Assembly (NCBI GenBank): GCA_963732635.1
Contig: CAVTAL010000034.1
Span: 62,001-126,000 of the forward strand
DNA from: JAKFWF01 sp963732635
GTDB taxonomy: Bacteria; Pseudomonadota; Alphaproteobacteria; Rhizobiales; Hyphomicrobiaceae
DNA length: 64,000 nucleotides
Direction: 5' to 3'
In this document: positions 1-8,684 of the stretch, one piece after another
How positions within the stretch are numbered: position 1 is the stretch's first letter
How the letters are laid out: each line of letters begins with the position of its first letter
Notes under the pieces: generated by a model
Seen by the model: the letters and a program-made list of their open reading frames with translations, nothing else
Databases searched by the model: none
Told to the model about the DNA's origin: nothing
Program-made: the position numbers and the translations under genes

Positions 1-899
1 ACTTCGGCTTCGCCATGCAGGGCCTCGGCACCGGCCCGATAAACCTGTTCGGTACGCCTGAGCAAAAGGAGCGTTGGCTGCCGGCAGTCGCTAACGGCAA
101 GGCAATATCAGCGTTCGCGCTGTCGGAGGCCGAAGCTGGCTCCGACGTCGCAGCCCTTGCCACCACCGCGCGCCGCGACGGTAACCAGTGGCGGCTCGAC
201 GGAGCCAAGACTTGGATCTCGAATGCCGGCATCGCCGACTTGTATGTCGTGTTCGCCCGCACCGGCGAGGCGCCTGGCGCCAAAGGATTGTCCGCCTTCG
301 TGGTCGAAGCCGGCACGCCTGGCTTCGAGGTCGCCAAAGTGATCGACCTGATTGCCCCGCATCCGATCGGCACCCTCGCCTTCGACGGTGCCAAAGTGCC
401 GGCCGAGAACATGCTGGGCGCACCAGGGGACGGCTTCAAGGTCGCGATGGCGACGCTCGACGTGTTCCGCTCGACGGTTGGTGCCGCAGCGCTCGGCTTC
501 GCCCGTCGTGCCCTCGACGAAGCCGTGCGCCATGCGACGACCCGCAAGCTGTTCGGCCAACCGCTGTCGGACTTGCAACTGACCCGGGCGAAGCTCGCCG
601 ACATGGCGGTCGCGATCGATGCCTCGGCGCTGCTGGTCTACCGCTCGGCCTGGACCAAGGACGTGCTCGGCGCCCGCGTCAGCCGCGAAGCCAGCATGGC
701 GAAATTATTCGCAACGGAGGAAGCGCAAAAAATCATCGATGACGCGGTGCAGATCTTCGGCGGCCTCGGCGTCACCCACGGCCACATCGCCGAGCGGCTT
801 TATCGCGAGATCCGGGCACTGCGGATCTACGAGGGCGCCAGCGAAGTCCAGAAGCTGATCATCGCGTCGCGCCTGCTCGCCGACCACCAATTCCCATAA
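1..899 (+). CDS. acyl-CoA dehydrogenase, 5' end cut by window
   Basis: Flavin-dependent alpha,beta-dehydrogenation of an acyl-CoA thioester. The reading frame is open from base 3, so about the first 100 residues (the N-terminal helical domain) lie outside the window. The middle beta domain is visible (ALSEAEAGSD, then TWISNAG) and the C-terminal helical domain carries RKLFGQPLSDLQ and QIFGGLG. The catalytic-base region reads RIYEGAS, with the Glu in the usual short/medium-chain position. It ends 12 bases before a second acyl-CoA dehydrogenase on the same strand, so the two are probably co-transcribed. The substrate cannot be told from sequence. Family assignment is secure; the start is not visible. 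Confidence 0.93.
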   Translation, partial: FGFAMQGLGTGPINLFGTPEQKERWLPAVANGKAISAFALSEAEAGSDVAALATTARRDGNQWRLDGAKTWISNAGIADLYVVFARTGEAPGAKGLSAFVVEAGTPGFEVAKVIDLIAPHPIGTLAFDGAKVPAENMLGAPGDGFKVAMATLDVFRSTVGAAALGFARRALDEAVRHATTRKLFGQPLSDLQLTRAKLADMAVAIDASALLVYRSAWTKDVLGARVSREASMAKLFATEEAQKIIDDAVQIFGGLGVTHGHIAERLYREIRALRIYEGASEVQKLIIASRLLADHQFP

Positions 900-911
900 G
901 GACGCCTCACG

Positions 912-2048
912 ATGATCCTTTCCGAACAGCAGACGATGATCCGCGACATGGCCCGCGCCTTCGCCCGCGAACGCCTCGCCCCCAATGCCGCGCAATGGGA
1001 CCGCGACGCGCATTTCCCGATGGCGGAGCTGCGCGACATGGGCAAACTCGGCCTGCTCGGCATGAACGTTGCGCCCGAGTGGGGCGGCTCCGGCGCCGAC
1101 TACGTTTCGACCGCCCTGGCACTCGAGGAGATCGCGGCCGGCGATGCCGCCACATCCACCGTCATGAGTGGTCACAACTCGGTCGGCTGCATGCCGGTCG
1201 CCAATTTCGGCAACGACGACCAGAAGAAGCGGTTCCTCCGCCCGATGGCCGAAGGCCAAATGCTGTCGGCGTTTCTGCTCACCGAGGCGCACGGCGGTTC
1301 GGATGCCGGCGCAATGACATCCAAGGCCGTCCGCAGCGGAGACCATTACGTCCTCAATGGCCACAAGCAGTTCATCACCACCGGCAAGAACGCCGACGTG
1401 GCACTCATCTTCGCCCGCACCGGTGAGAGTGGCTCCAAGGGTATCACCGCATTCATCGCCCCAACCAGCACGCCGGGCTACGACGTGGTACGGGTGGAAT
1501 CAAAACTCGGCCAGCGCGCATCGGACACCTGCCAGATCGCCTTCAACAACATGCGCGTGCCGGTCGAGAACCGGCTCGGCGCCGAGGGTGAAGGCTTTCG
1601 CATCGCATTATCTAACCTGCAAGGTGGGCGCATCGGCATCGCAGCCCAAGCTGTCGGCATCGCGCGCGCCGCCTATGAAGCAGCACTGGATTACGCCCGC
1701 GAGCGCCAGGTCTTCGGCCGGACCATCATCGACCATCAAGCGGTGGGCTTCCGGCTGGCGGCGATGGCGACGCGGGTCGAATGTGCACGCCAGATGGTGC
1801 TGCACGCCGCCGCTCTCACCGACGCCGGCCAGCCGTCCTTGATGGAAGCCTGCATGGCCAAGCTCGTCGCATCGGAAGCAGCGGAATGGGTGTGCTCGGA
1901 GGCAATCCAGACGCTCGGCGGCTATGGCTATCTCAACGACTTCCCGGTCGAGCGGCTCTATCGCGACGCCCGCGTCTGCCGCATCTACGAAGGCACCAAC
2001 GACATCCAGCACCTCGTCATCCTGCGTGAGATGCAGAAGCGCGGGTAA
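912..2048 (+). CDS. acyl-CoA dehydrogenase (378 aa)
   Basis: Complete acyl-CoA dehydrogenase of usual family length, oxidising an acyl-CoA with FAD and passing electrons to electron-transfer flavoprotein. N-terminal helices begin MILSEQQTMIRDMARAFA; the FAD/substrate beta domain shows FLLTEAHGGSDAG and FITTGKNAD; the C-terminal domain shows RQVFGRTIIDHQ, QTLGGYGY and CRIYEGTNDIQ, placing the catalytic Glu near residue 360. It follows another acyl-CoA dehydrogenase by 12 bases and faces, tail to tail, an operon with an acyl-CoA synthetase and four SDRs. That setting suggests degradation of a branched or cyclic acid. Closest in style to isobutyryl/short-branched-chain enzymes, but substrate is inference. 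Confidence 0.94.
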   Translation: MILSEQQTMIRDMARAFARERLAPNAAQWDRDAHFPMAELRDMGKLGLLGMNVAPEWGGSGADYVSTALALEEIAAGDAATSTVMSGHNSVGCMPVANFGNDDQKKRFLRPMAEGQMLSAFLLTEAHGGSDAGAMTSKAVRSGDHYVLNGHKQFITTGKNADVALIFARTGESGSKGITAFIAPTSTPGYDVVRVESKLGQRASDTCQIAFNNMRVPVENRLGAEGEGFRIALSNLQGGRIGIAAQAVGIARAAYEAALDYARERQVFGRTIIDHQAVGFRLAAMATRVECARQMVLHAAALTDAGQPSLMEACMAKLVASEAAEWVCSEAIQTLGGYGYLNDFPVERLYRDARVCRIYEGTNDIQHLVILREMQKRG

Positions 2049-2084
2049 GAGAGTGCGCAGGCTTTAGCCTGGCACCGCAACTCT

Positions 2085-4001
2085 TCAAACATCTTTCATC
2101 GCCGCACGCACGGCCCTGAGATCGTCGACGGCTTCGGGATTGACCAGACCCGACAGATCACCGACCGGCTCGCCGAGCCAGATCGAACGCACCACGCGGC
2201 GCATGATCTTCATGCTGCGCGTCTTCGGCACGCCAGCGACGAACACTACCGACTTCGGACGGAACGAAGCGCCGAGTCCGGCAACCACCGCCTTCTTCAA
2301 TTCGTCGGCTAATTCGGGCGTGCCCTCGACGCCGCGCGCCGGCACGCACACGCACACCACCGCCGAACCCTTGATTGGATCAGGGATGCCGATCACCGCC
2401 GCCTCGCCAACCTTGGCCGTGGCGAGCAGTATGCCCTCCACCTCGGCCGGGCCGGTGCGTTTGCCGGCGATCTTGATGGTGTCGTCGGATCGGCCGTGGA
2501 TGAACCAGCGGCCTTGATGATCGACCGATGCGAAGTCGCCGTGTATCCACATTCCCGGCACCTTCTCCCAGTAGGCTTCGAGATAGCGCTCCGGCGCATT
2601 CCATAAGCCACGCGTCAGTCCAATCGATGGCACTCGCAATGCGAGTTCGCCGACCGCGCCACGCGGCAACGGCTTGCCCGCGTCATCGACCACCGCCGCC
2701 CCCATGCCAGGGATCGGCCCAGCGAAGGCACCGGGTGGCAGATCGCGGTGCATCATGGTACCAGAGATGATGCCGCCGCCGATTTCCGTGCCGCCGCAAT
2801 AGTTCAGGATCGGCACTCGCCCTTGGCAGACGTTGTCCTCGAACCAGGTCCAGGCTTCAGGAGTCCACACCTCGCCGGTCGAGGCGGTGACGCGCAGCGA
2901 CGAGAAATCGAACGCCTTCACCACTTCCGGCGGCTGCTGGATGAAGTTTCGGATCATGGTCGGCGCGACGCCGAGGAACGTCACCTTGTGATCTTGAGCC
3001 AAACGCCATAGGCGTCCCTGATCGGGAAAATCCGGCGTGCCCTCGGCCAGCACCATCGTCGCTCCGATCAGCGGCACCGCGACCGCAAGGATCGGGCCGG
3101 TGAGCCAGCCCATGTCGCTCATCCAGAGCAGCTTATCCGCGGGTGTCAGATCGAGGATCAATCCAAAGTCGAGCGCGATCTTGACCATGAAGCCGCAGTG
3201 ACTGTGCACCGTCCCCTTCGGCTTACCGGTGGTGCCCGAGGTGTAGACGATCATGCAGGGCGCATCTGCCTCGATCTGCTCGGCGGCACATCTCGCGTCG
3301 ACCGCCACCATGTCGTGCCACCATTGGCGATCGCCGACTGCCTTGCCTGGATGCCGCGCCACCACCACCACGTGCTCAAGCGACGGGATCTTCGGCTTGG
3401 CTTCATCGATCACGGCAGCCATCTGAATGACGTTGCCACGACGATAGGTGATATCGACGGTGATCACCGCCTTGGCCTTGGCATCGTCCAGGCGATCAAT
3501 CACCGCCTGCGGACCGAAGCCTGAAAACATCGGCAGCGCGATAGCGCCGATACGGGTGATAGCGAGGAACGCCGCGATCGTCTCGGGCAGGAACGGCATG
3601 TAGATGCCGACCACGTCGCCCTTGGCCAGCCCCAGCTTCCTCAAGCCCGCAGCCGACCGCTCGGACTGCTGCACGAGTTCGCCGTAAGTCCAGCTGCGTT
3701 GCTCGCCATCTTCTCCTTCCCACTCGATCGCGACCTTGGCCGCATCGTGTCGGGCGAGCGTGCGCTCCATGCAATTGTAGGCGAGATTAGTGGTGCCACC
3801 GATGCACCATTGCGGCCATGCGACGCCCTTCGATACGTCGAGCACGCGATCGAACGGCCGAAAGAACTTCAGGTCGAGGGACTTCATTACTTCCGGCCAG
3901 AACCACTCCGGATCGCGATCGGCGCGCTCGGTCAGCGCCTCGTAAGTGGCGAAGCCGCGCGCCGTCATGAAGCGTTCTAGTTGGCAGGGCTGAGCGGTCA
4001 T
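2085..4001 (-). CDS. AMP-forming acyl-CoA synthetase (638 aa)
   Basis: Adenylate-forming enzyme of the ANL superfamily: activates a carboxylic acid with ATP and CoA. The P-loop-like A3 motif is MIVYTSGTTGKPKGT. Later motifs include YCGGTEIGGG, HGDFASVDHQGRW and the hinge GRSDDTIKIAGKRTGPAE; the C-terminal lysine region is KTRSMKIMRR. The length and the N-terminal extension (the WFWPEV region) resemble acetyl-, propionyl- or acetoacetyl-CoA synthetases rather than long-chain ligases. Last gene of a minus-strand run (SDR x4, Dabb protein, this), only 3 bases after the Dabb gene, so very likely the CoA-activation step of the same pathway. Substrate unknown. Confidence 0.93.
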   Translation of the reverse strand: MTAQPCQLERFMTARGFATYEALTERADRDPEWFWPEVMKSLDLKFFRPFDRVLDVSKGVAWPQWCIGGTTNLAYNCMERTLARHDAAKVAIEWEGEDGEQRSWTYGELVQQSERSAAGLRKLGLAKGDVVGIYMPFLPETIAAFLAITRIGAIALPMFSGFGPQAVIDRLDDAKAKAVITVDITYRRGNVIQMAAVIDEAKPKIPSLEHVVVVARHPGKAVGDRQWWHDMVAVDARCAAEQIEADAPCMIVYTSGTTGKPKGTVHSHCGFMVKIALDFGLILDLTPADKLLWMSDMGWLTGPILAVAVPLIGATMVLAEGTPDFPDQGRLWRLAQDHKVTFLGVAPTMIRNFIQQPPEVVKAFDFSSLRVTASTGEVWTPEAWTWFEDNVCQGRVPILNYCGGTEIGGGIISGTMMHRDLPPGAFAGPIPGMGAAVVDDAGKPLPRGAVGELALRVPSIGLTRGLWNAPERYLEAYWEKVPGMWIHGDFASVDHQGRWFIHGRSDDTIKIAGKRTGPAEVEGILLATAKVGEAAVIGIPDPIKGSAVVCVCVPARGVEGTPELADELKKAVVAGLGASFRPKSVVFVAGVPKTRSMKIMRRVVRSIWLGEPVGDLSGLVNPEAVDDLRAVRAAMKDV

Positions 4002-4004
4002 GGT

Positions 4005-4301
4005 TCAGGCTCCCTGATCGGTATCGAGCACGACGATGCGCGACATCCGCGCCGTCATGAATGCTTTCATTTCCTGATGCACCGGTGAAATCTGATAGGC
4101 ATCGTGAGCGATAGAATCCTTGAACACGCCGACGATGCCGTGTGTCAGCCCATCGCTGCGGGCCGCGATATTCTGGCGCATGAAGTAGTCGACGACTCCG
4201 GAACACTCGGCCTTCACCCGCTCGACATAGTCCTGCGCCCTCGCGAAGAATACTGCGTCAACGTCCTTGTCGAAGCTCATCAATACGATGTGATGGAACA
4301 T
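4005..4301 (-). CDS. Dabb (stress-responsive A/B barrel) domain protein
   Basis: Small 98-residue dimeric alpha/beta-barrel protein. It starts MFHHIVLMSFDKDVDA, the standard opening strand of the family, with the conserved acidic/aromatic pattern after it and HGIVGVFKDSIAHDAYQISPVHQ at the place where Dabb proteins carry their signature histidine. These barrels serve as small oxygenase, cyclase or carrier-like proteins in degradative operons, and no single activity follows from the fold. It sits 3 bases before the acyl-CoA synthetase and about 35 bases after an SDR, clearly in the same transcription unit. Function in this pathway is unassigned. Confidence 0.82.
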   Translation of the reverse strand: MFHHIVLMSFDKDVDAVFFARAQDYVERVKAECSGVVDYFMRQNIAARSDGLTHGIVGVFKDSIAHDAYQISPVHQEMKAFMTARMSRIVVLDTDQGA

Positions 4302-4336
4302 TGCCGTCTATCTCCATTGACCTCTATGCTTGGCAC

Positions 4337-5101
4337 TCAGCCAGCGGTCCAGCCGCCATCGACTACCAGCGACGTGCCGGTCATTAGCGAAGACGCGTCG
4401 GAGGCCAGAAACACCGCAGCCCCCATCAGGTCCTCGACAGCGCCGAGCCGACCGAGTTTGATCTTCGACGTCACGAATGCCTTGAACGCCGGATCGGCTA
4501 GCGCCGGCCGTGTCATATCGGTCTCGATGAACGTCGGGCAGATGCTGTTGACGCGTATGCCCTTGGGGCTAAGCTCCACAGCCATTGCCTTGGTCATGCC
4601 CTCGACCGCGAACTTGGTCACCGTATAGACCGGACGGCCGGCGGCGGCGACCTTGCCGGCTTGCGACGAAATATTGATTATCGAGCCCTTGATGCCGGCC
4701 GCTACCATGCCGCGCGCCACCGCTTGCCCCACGAAGAACGCCGCTCGCACGTTTAGATCGGCAAGCGCATCGAAGTCGTCCTCGCTGACATCGAGAAAGC
4801 CCACGGGGCGATTGGTGCCGGCGTTGTTTACGAAAATGTCGAACGCAGGCATGTTGCCGATGATCTTGCGCATGCCGCCGGTGTCGAGCACATCGAGCAC
4901 GACCGCATCAGCCTTGCCCCCGCGCTTTCTGATTTCGCTGGCCGCCGCCTCGATCTCCTTCGCAGTGCGGGCGGCAAGCGTGACAACGGCACCGGCATCT
5001 GCCAAGGCGCTTGCCAGCGCAAGGCCGATGCCACGCCCGGCACCACTCACCAGTGCCCGCTTACCATCCAGCCGGAAGCTCGGTGTTGTTGGAAGCGTCA
5101 T
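4337..5101 (-). CDS. short-chain dehydrogenase/reductase A
   Basis: Classical SDR, NAD(P)-dependent alcohol/ketone oxidoreductase. Cofactor motif GAGRGIG near the N-terminus, NNAG, and the catalytic Ser-Tyr-Lys triad in NISSQAGKVAAAGRPVYTVTK. Ends in the usual C-terminal VVDGGW. I place the start at the ATG at 5101 (MTLPTTPSF); an in-frame GTG at 5113 would add four residues. Fourth SDR of a tandem minus-strand set, 21 bases beyond the preceding one. Four non-identical SDRs in one operon suggest successive or stereospecific oxidations of the same carbon skeleton, as in 2-hydroxyacid, steroid-like or cyclic alcohol degradation; this is inference. Confidence 0.93.
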   Translation of the reverse strand: MTLPTTPSFRLDGKRALVSGAGRGIGLALASALADAGAVVTLAARTAKEIEAAASEIRKRGGKADAVVLDVLDTGGMRKIIGNMPAFDIFVNNAGTNRPVGFLDVSEDDFDALADLNVRAAFFVGQAVARGMVAAGIKGSIINISSQAGKVAAAGRPVYTVTKFAVEGMTKAMAVELSPKGIRVNSICPTFIETDMTRPALADPAFKAFVTSKIKLGRLGAVEDLMGAAVFLASDASSLMTGTSLVVDGGWTAG

Positions 5102-5122
5102 CGCACAGCGCACCGTTTGAAC

Positions 5123-5878
5123 TCAAGTTATGGTCAGGCCGCTGTCGACCGTCAGAATGTGACCGGTGGTGCGCGCCGACTCGTCCGACGCCAAGAACAA
5201 CGCTGCATTGGCCACGTCCTCGGGCTCGGCGAGGCCGACCAGATGACGCTCAGCAAGCTTCTTGGTCGCGGCCTGCTTGGCGAGCTGCTCCAGTACGCGC
5301 GGGGTCTTGGTTACGCATGGCGCCACCGCATTGACACGCACATTCTGCGCCGCGAATTCAACCGCCATCGAACGCGTCAGCGCCGAGATCGCACCCTTCG
5401 AGGCAGTGTAGGCGTCCTTGCCTGGCCAACCAATCAGCGCAACCACCGACGACGCATTGATGACAGAACCACCACCAGCCTTCACGATCTCGGGTATGGC
5501 ATGACGACTTGTGAGCCAGGTGCCCAGCAGGTCGAGCTTGATCGCCCGCCAGAATTCCTCGATCGGTGCTTCCGTCAGCGGACCATCGACCATCGTCGAA
5601 CCGCCGGCATTGTTGTAGAGGATGTGCAGCGCGCCAAACTTCGCAACCGCCTTACCGACGGCATTCTTGACGCTGGCCTCATCGGTGACGTCCGTCTGCA
5701 CGAACAGCGCCTTGCCACCGGCGGCGATGATCGCAACTTCGGCCTCCTTGCCCGACTTGGCGTTGAACTCGGCAATTACAACGCTGGCGCCTTCGCGCGC
5801 GAACAACTCCGCAGTGGCCCGGCCGATGCCCCCCCCCGCGCCGGTAATGAGAGCCACCTTGTTCTTGAGCCGTGCCAT
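5123..5878 (-). CDS. short-chain dehydrogenase/reductase B
   Basis: Classical SDR of 251 residues beginning MARLKNKVALITGAG. Shows the glycine-rich GAGGGIG cofactor motif, the acidic residue in AEFNAKSG after the second strand (suggesting NAD preference), NNAGG, and the triad in NASSVVALIGWPGKDAYTASK. C-terminus LTVDSGLTIT is typical. The start ATG has AAGGAGATG just upstream on the minus strand, a good ribosome binding site. It lies 30 bases downstream of SDR C and 21 bases upstream of SDR A in the same direction. Substrate unknown; probably one oxidation step in the pathway encoded by the operon. Confidence 0.94.
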   Translation of the reverse strand: MARLKNKVALITGAGGGIGRATAELFAREGASVVIAEFNAKSGKEAEVAIIAAGGKALFVQTDVTDEASVKNAVGKAVAKFGALHILYNNAGGSTMVDGPLTEAPIEEFWRAIKLDLLGTWLTSRHAIPEIVKAGGGSVINASSVVALIGWPGKDAYTASKGAISALTRSMAVEFAAQNVRVNAVAPCVTKTPRVLEQLAKQAATKKLAERHLVGLAEPEDVANAALFLASDESARTTGHILTVDSGLTIT

Positions 5879-5908
5879 ATCATCTCCTTCGTTCTGATCC
5901 GGTGTCGA

Positions 5909-6685
5909 TCAGCGCATGTAAGCGCCGCCGTTGACGTCGATGATCGCGCCGCACATGAAGCTGGCACCCGGCGAGCACAGGAACGCGATCGGCCAGGCGA
6001 TTTCCTCTGGCTTGCCGAAGCGCGGCACCGGATTTGAATTCATCGTATTGGGATCGGCGCCCGCCACCATCGGCGTATAGATGGTGCCGGGAGCAATGGC
6101 ATTGACGAGCACTTCGGGTGCCGCCCGCTTCGCCATCCAGCGCAGCATGGTGTGAACCGCCCCCTTCGTCGCTGCATAGTGCACGGGCGAATAGGAGAAG
6201 CTGCCGCCGGTATAGGCCGCGATCGAACCCAGCAGCACAATCCGCCCGCTGCCGCGTGCCTTCATGCCCGGAAGCAAGCAGCGGGCGAAATGAGCCGGCG
6301 CCTTCAGATTGATGGCGAAGACCTCTTCGAACTCCGCCTCCCATTTGTCATCGGCCCAGTCGGAGGTCGGGAAGATGCCGGCGTTGAGTATCGCCGCATC
6401 GACGGCACCAGCGGCAGCGCAGAGTGCTTCGATGTCACCCCTCGATTGCACGTCACAGGCGATGAAGCGGTGGTTGCGACCAGTCTTGCGAAGCTCCGTC
6501 AGAAAATCGGGCGCATCAGCACGGTCAGTCAACACCAGTTCCGCGCCGAGATTTGCCAGCAGCCGTGCCGTCGCCCGGCCGATGCCACCATAGGCTCCGG
6601 TCAAAAGGATGCGTTGACCAGTGAGATCGTAAGGGCGGGAGGACAAATCGATGGCGGGTTGAATCACCGGGCGCACCTCATGCAT
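5909..6685 (-). CDS. short-chain dehydrogenase/reductase C
   Basis: SDR of 258 residues. Cofactor motif GAYGGIGRAT at about residues 30-40, NAGIF in place of the common NNAG, and the catalytic triad in LGSIAAYTGGSFSYSPVHYAATK. The extra residues between Ser and Tyr make a longer active-site loop than in its neighbours. C-terminus IIDVNGGAYMR. A 17-bp motif at 6689-6705, nearly identical to one upstream of SDR D, lies directly before its start codon, so this gene may have its own regulated promoter as well as read-through from SDR D. About 25-35 percent alike to the neighbouring SDRs by eye; not recent duplicates. Confidence 0.92.
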   Translation of the reverse strand: MHEVRPVIQPAIDLSSRPYDLTGQRILLTGAYGGIGRATARLLANLGAELVLTDRADAPDFLTELRKTGRNHRFIACDVQSRGDIEALCAAAGAVDAAILNAGIFPTSDWADDKWEAEFEEVFAINLKAPAHFARCLLPGMKARGSGRIVLLGSIAAYTGGSFSYSPVHYAATKGAVHTMLRWMAKRAAPEVLVNAIAPGTIYTPMVAGADPNTMNSNPVPRFGKPEEIAWPIAFLCSPGASFMCGAIIDVNGGAYMR

Positions 6686-6688
6686 GTT

Positions 6689-6705
6689 TCTTATATGGCG
6701 AGATA
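6689..6705. promoter_or_regulatory. candidate operator, site 1
   Basis: The 17 bases TCTTATATGGCGAGATA recur, with two mismatches, on the opposite strand at 7587-7603. Both copies sit upstream of SDR genes in the IclR-linked operon, in an otherwise AT-rich intergenic gap. The core has partial dyad symmetry (TAT-n6-ATA around GCG), as expected for a dimeric regulator. Site 1 ends four bases before the SDR C start codon. Binding by the IclR protein at 7767 is inference. Confidence 0.45.
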
Positions 6706-6754
6706 TTTTAGTCTATTTGTCGCACTGTCAATCCGCGTTGCCCGAATGGCTGCC

Positions 6755-7495
6755 TCAATGAATATGATAGCCACCGTTGACGTCGATCACTGTGCCGGTC
6801 AGGTAGCCAGCTAGGGGACAAGCCAAAAACAGAATAACGCGAGCGACGTCCTCGGCAGTGCCGAACCGGCCGAGTGGGATCGTCTCGCAGATCGCGCGTC
6901 GTCGCCGGTCGTCGTACTTGCCCGCCGTCATGCCAGTATCGATGATGCCCGGTGCGACCGCGTTGGCGCGAATGCCAAGTTCTCCGCACTCGCGTGCCGT
7001 CGCCTTGGTGAAACTCATGATACCGCCCTTCGCGGCCGCATAGTGCGAGCCACCGAGCAGCCCGCCGCCGCGCTGCGCCGCGATCGAACCAAGATTGACG
7101 ATCGCCGGCCCGCTTCGACTCTTTTTAAGATGTGGCAGCGCCGCCTGCGTCACATTAAAAGTACCGACTAGATTGACTTCCAGCATGCGCGCGAATTCAG
7201 CCGCAGTCAGTTCCGGGATGCGCGTCGACGCCACGATTCCCGCATTATTGACCACGATGTCAATACCACCCATGGCCGCCGCCGCCCGATCGATAACCAG
7301 CCGACATTCGCTCTCGTCGGTAACGTCCAGCGTCATATTGACTTGACCCGGGTCAGTCTTATCCGAGGAAAAGGCGCTATCAAATACGACCACCTGTGCA
7401 CCGTGTTCGACGAATAGCTTTGCTGTCGCTTGCCCGATTCCATCGGGGTGCCCTCCGCCGGTGACGATTGCCCTGCTGCCTTCGATCAATCGCAT
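6755..7495 (-). CDS. short-chain dehydrogenase/reductase D
   Basis: First SDR of the minus-strand operon. Start chosen at the ATG at 7495 (MRLIEGSRAIVTGG), which is preceded by GGCAGGAGGCGACC, a strong ribosome binding site; an upstream ATG at 7585 in the same frame is ignored because its 30 extra residues do not look like SDR sequence. Cofactor motif GGGHPDGIG has an insertion relative to the usual GxxxGIG spacing. NNAGI and the triad LGSIAAQRGGGLLGGSHYAAAK are clear; C-terminus DVNGGYHIH. Divergent from an IclR regulator with about 270 bases between, the usual geometry for control of the operon by that regulator. Confidence 0.93.
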   Translation of the reverse strand: MRLIEGSRAIVTGGGHPDGIGQATAKLFVEHGAQVVVFDSAFSSDKTDPGQVNMTLDVTDESECRLVIDRAAAAMGGIDIVVNNAGIVASTRIPELTAAEFARMLEVNLVGTFNVTQAALPHLKKSRSGPAIVNLGSIAAQRGGGLLGGSHYAAAKGGIMSFTKATARECGELGIRANAVAPGIIDTGMTAGKYDDRRRRAICETIPLGRFGTAEDVARVILFLACPLAGYLTGTVIDVNGGYHIH

Positions 7496-7766
7496 GGTCG
7501 CCTCCTGCCAGCCCCCGGCAATGCCGCCATGCGCGCCGCTCTCTGCCGAGCAACGCACATCAGAGGCATTCAAACAGAATGTCATTTATCGCGCAATATA
7601 AGATAGTTTACTCGACGACATCATAACCCACGACTATCAGTTAGGCTGCAACCACAGTCGCACTATTTGAGATATCTAATTTAGTGACAACAATTCCCAG
7701 GTCTGCGACATGGTAGGAGCAACAGCGACCGGTCCCAAATGACCATGGATAGCGCACGAGTACGAT
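7496..7766. promoter_or_regulatory. divergent intergenic region with operator site 2
   Basis: 271 bases between SDR D (minus) and the IclR gene (plus), markedly richer in A/T than the genes around it. Contains at 7587-7603, on the minus strand, TCTTATATTGCGCGATA, matching site 1 at 15 of 17 positions. A further imperfect dyad TTGAGATATCTAA lies near 7669-7681. No protein-coding sequence is convincing here. Probably holds both divergent promoters and the regulator's binding site. Confidence 0.5.
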
Positions 7767-8576
7767 ATGACCAGCCTCACTAAAATGCTGAAAATCCTAG
7801 ATCTGTTCGACGACAGCCACACCGGCGTCGAACTTGACGAAGCGGTCGCCACCACTGGAGCATCGCGGGCCACCGTCTATCGCTACCTCAAAGCTCTGTC
7901 AGCGGCCGGATTGATCGCTCCCGCAAGCGGCGGCACTTTCGTGTTGGGTTCGCGCATCATCGAACTCGATCGCCTGATGCGAAACACCGACCCGTTGGCG
8001 ACTGCCGCAAGGCCGATCATGAACGCGACATGCGCCCGACTCGGCCTAAACTTGATGCTATGCAGCTACTATGGCGACAACGTCATGTGCGCCGAAATCG
8101 TCTGGCCTGACCGCAGTGTGCCGCAGGCCTACGAGCGGGGCCGAAAGATGCCGATGTTCCACGGCGCCATGGCAAAGCTCATCCTTGCCAATCTGACGCC
8201 CTATCAATTGCGAAACATGATGCTTTGGCATGCCAAAGATATCCGCGCTGCCGGCTTGGGCGATACTTGGGCTGACTTCCGCCAAGCCATGGCGCGCATT
8301 CGAAAAGACGGCAGCTGTGTAACGCGTGGCGAAGTGGTGGCCGGCCTTGTCGGTATCGGCGCGCCGGTATTCGACTCTGATCGCCGTATTCTGGGCAGCA
8401 TCGTATTCGCTGTACCTACTCGCAAGGTCGCAAAATTGAACGAGATCGAACTGCGTCGCGAGATCGTTGATGTAGCGCAGCAGATTGATGCCAAAATCGC
8501 GCATGGTGGACCTGGGGGGCGGCCGGTCACGGCGCGATCAGCAAGGCCACGACGGGCTTCGCTTCGCGATATGTAG
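7767..8576 (+). CDS. IclR-family transcriptional regulator
   Basis: 269-residue one-component regulator. N-terminal winged helix-turn-helix: MTSLTKMLKILDLFDD, then TTGASRATVYRYLKALSAAGLI (about residues 27-50), then the wing. The C-terminal effector domain follows, with LGSRIIELDRLMR and AGLVGIGAPVFDSDRRILGSIVFAVPT, the standard IclR small-molecule pocket strands. The last 20 residues are basic and probably disordered. Divergent from the SDR operon and close to a repeated 17-bp motif, so most likely its local regulator; whether it also controls hyuAB downstream is not visible. Family secure, target inferred. Confidence 0.93.
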   Translation: MTSLTKMLKILDLFDDSHTGVELDEAVATTGASRATVYRYLKALSAAGLIAPASGGTFVLGSRIIELDRLMRNTDPLATAARPIMNATCARLGLNLMLCSYYGDNVMCAEIVWPDRSVPQAYERGRKMPMFHGAMAKLILANLTPYQLRNMMLWHAKDIRAAGLGDTWADFRQAMARIRKDGSCVTRGEVVAGLVGIGAPVFDSDRRILGSIVFAVPTRKVAKLNEIELRREIVDVAQQIDAKIAHGGPGGRPVTARSARPRRASLRDM

Positions 8577-8684
8577 CTTGCGGCAGACATTCATATGATT
8601 GATTGCCAGCGCCGGCAACGAAGTCTTGATGCGTAATGCACCTTCGTCATCATGGCCGCCGTCAAGTTACTTGGAGCGATTGCT

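Noticed and set aside
705..1364. Long antisense frame opposite the two acyl-CoA dehydrogenases
   Set aside because: High-GC codon bias opens the complementary frame; it carries no recognisable motifs and straddles two real genes.
5117..6037. 306-codon plus-strand frame over SDR B and SDR C
   Set aside because: Shadow of real minus-strand genes with catalytic motifs.
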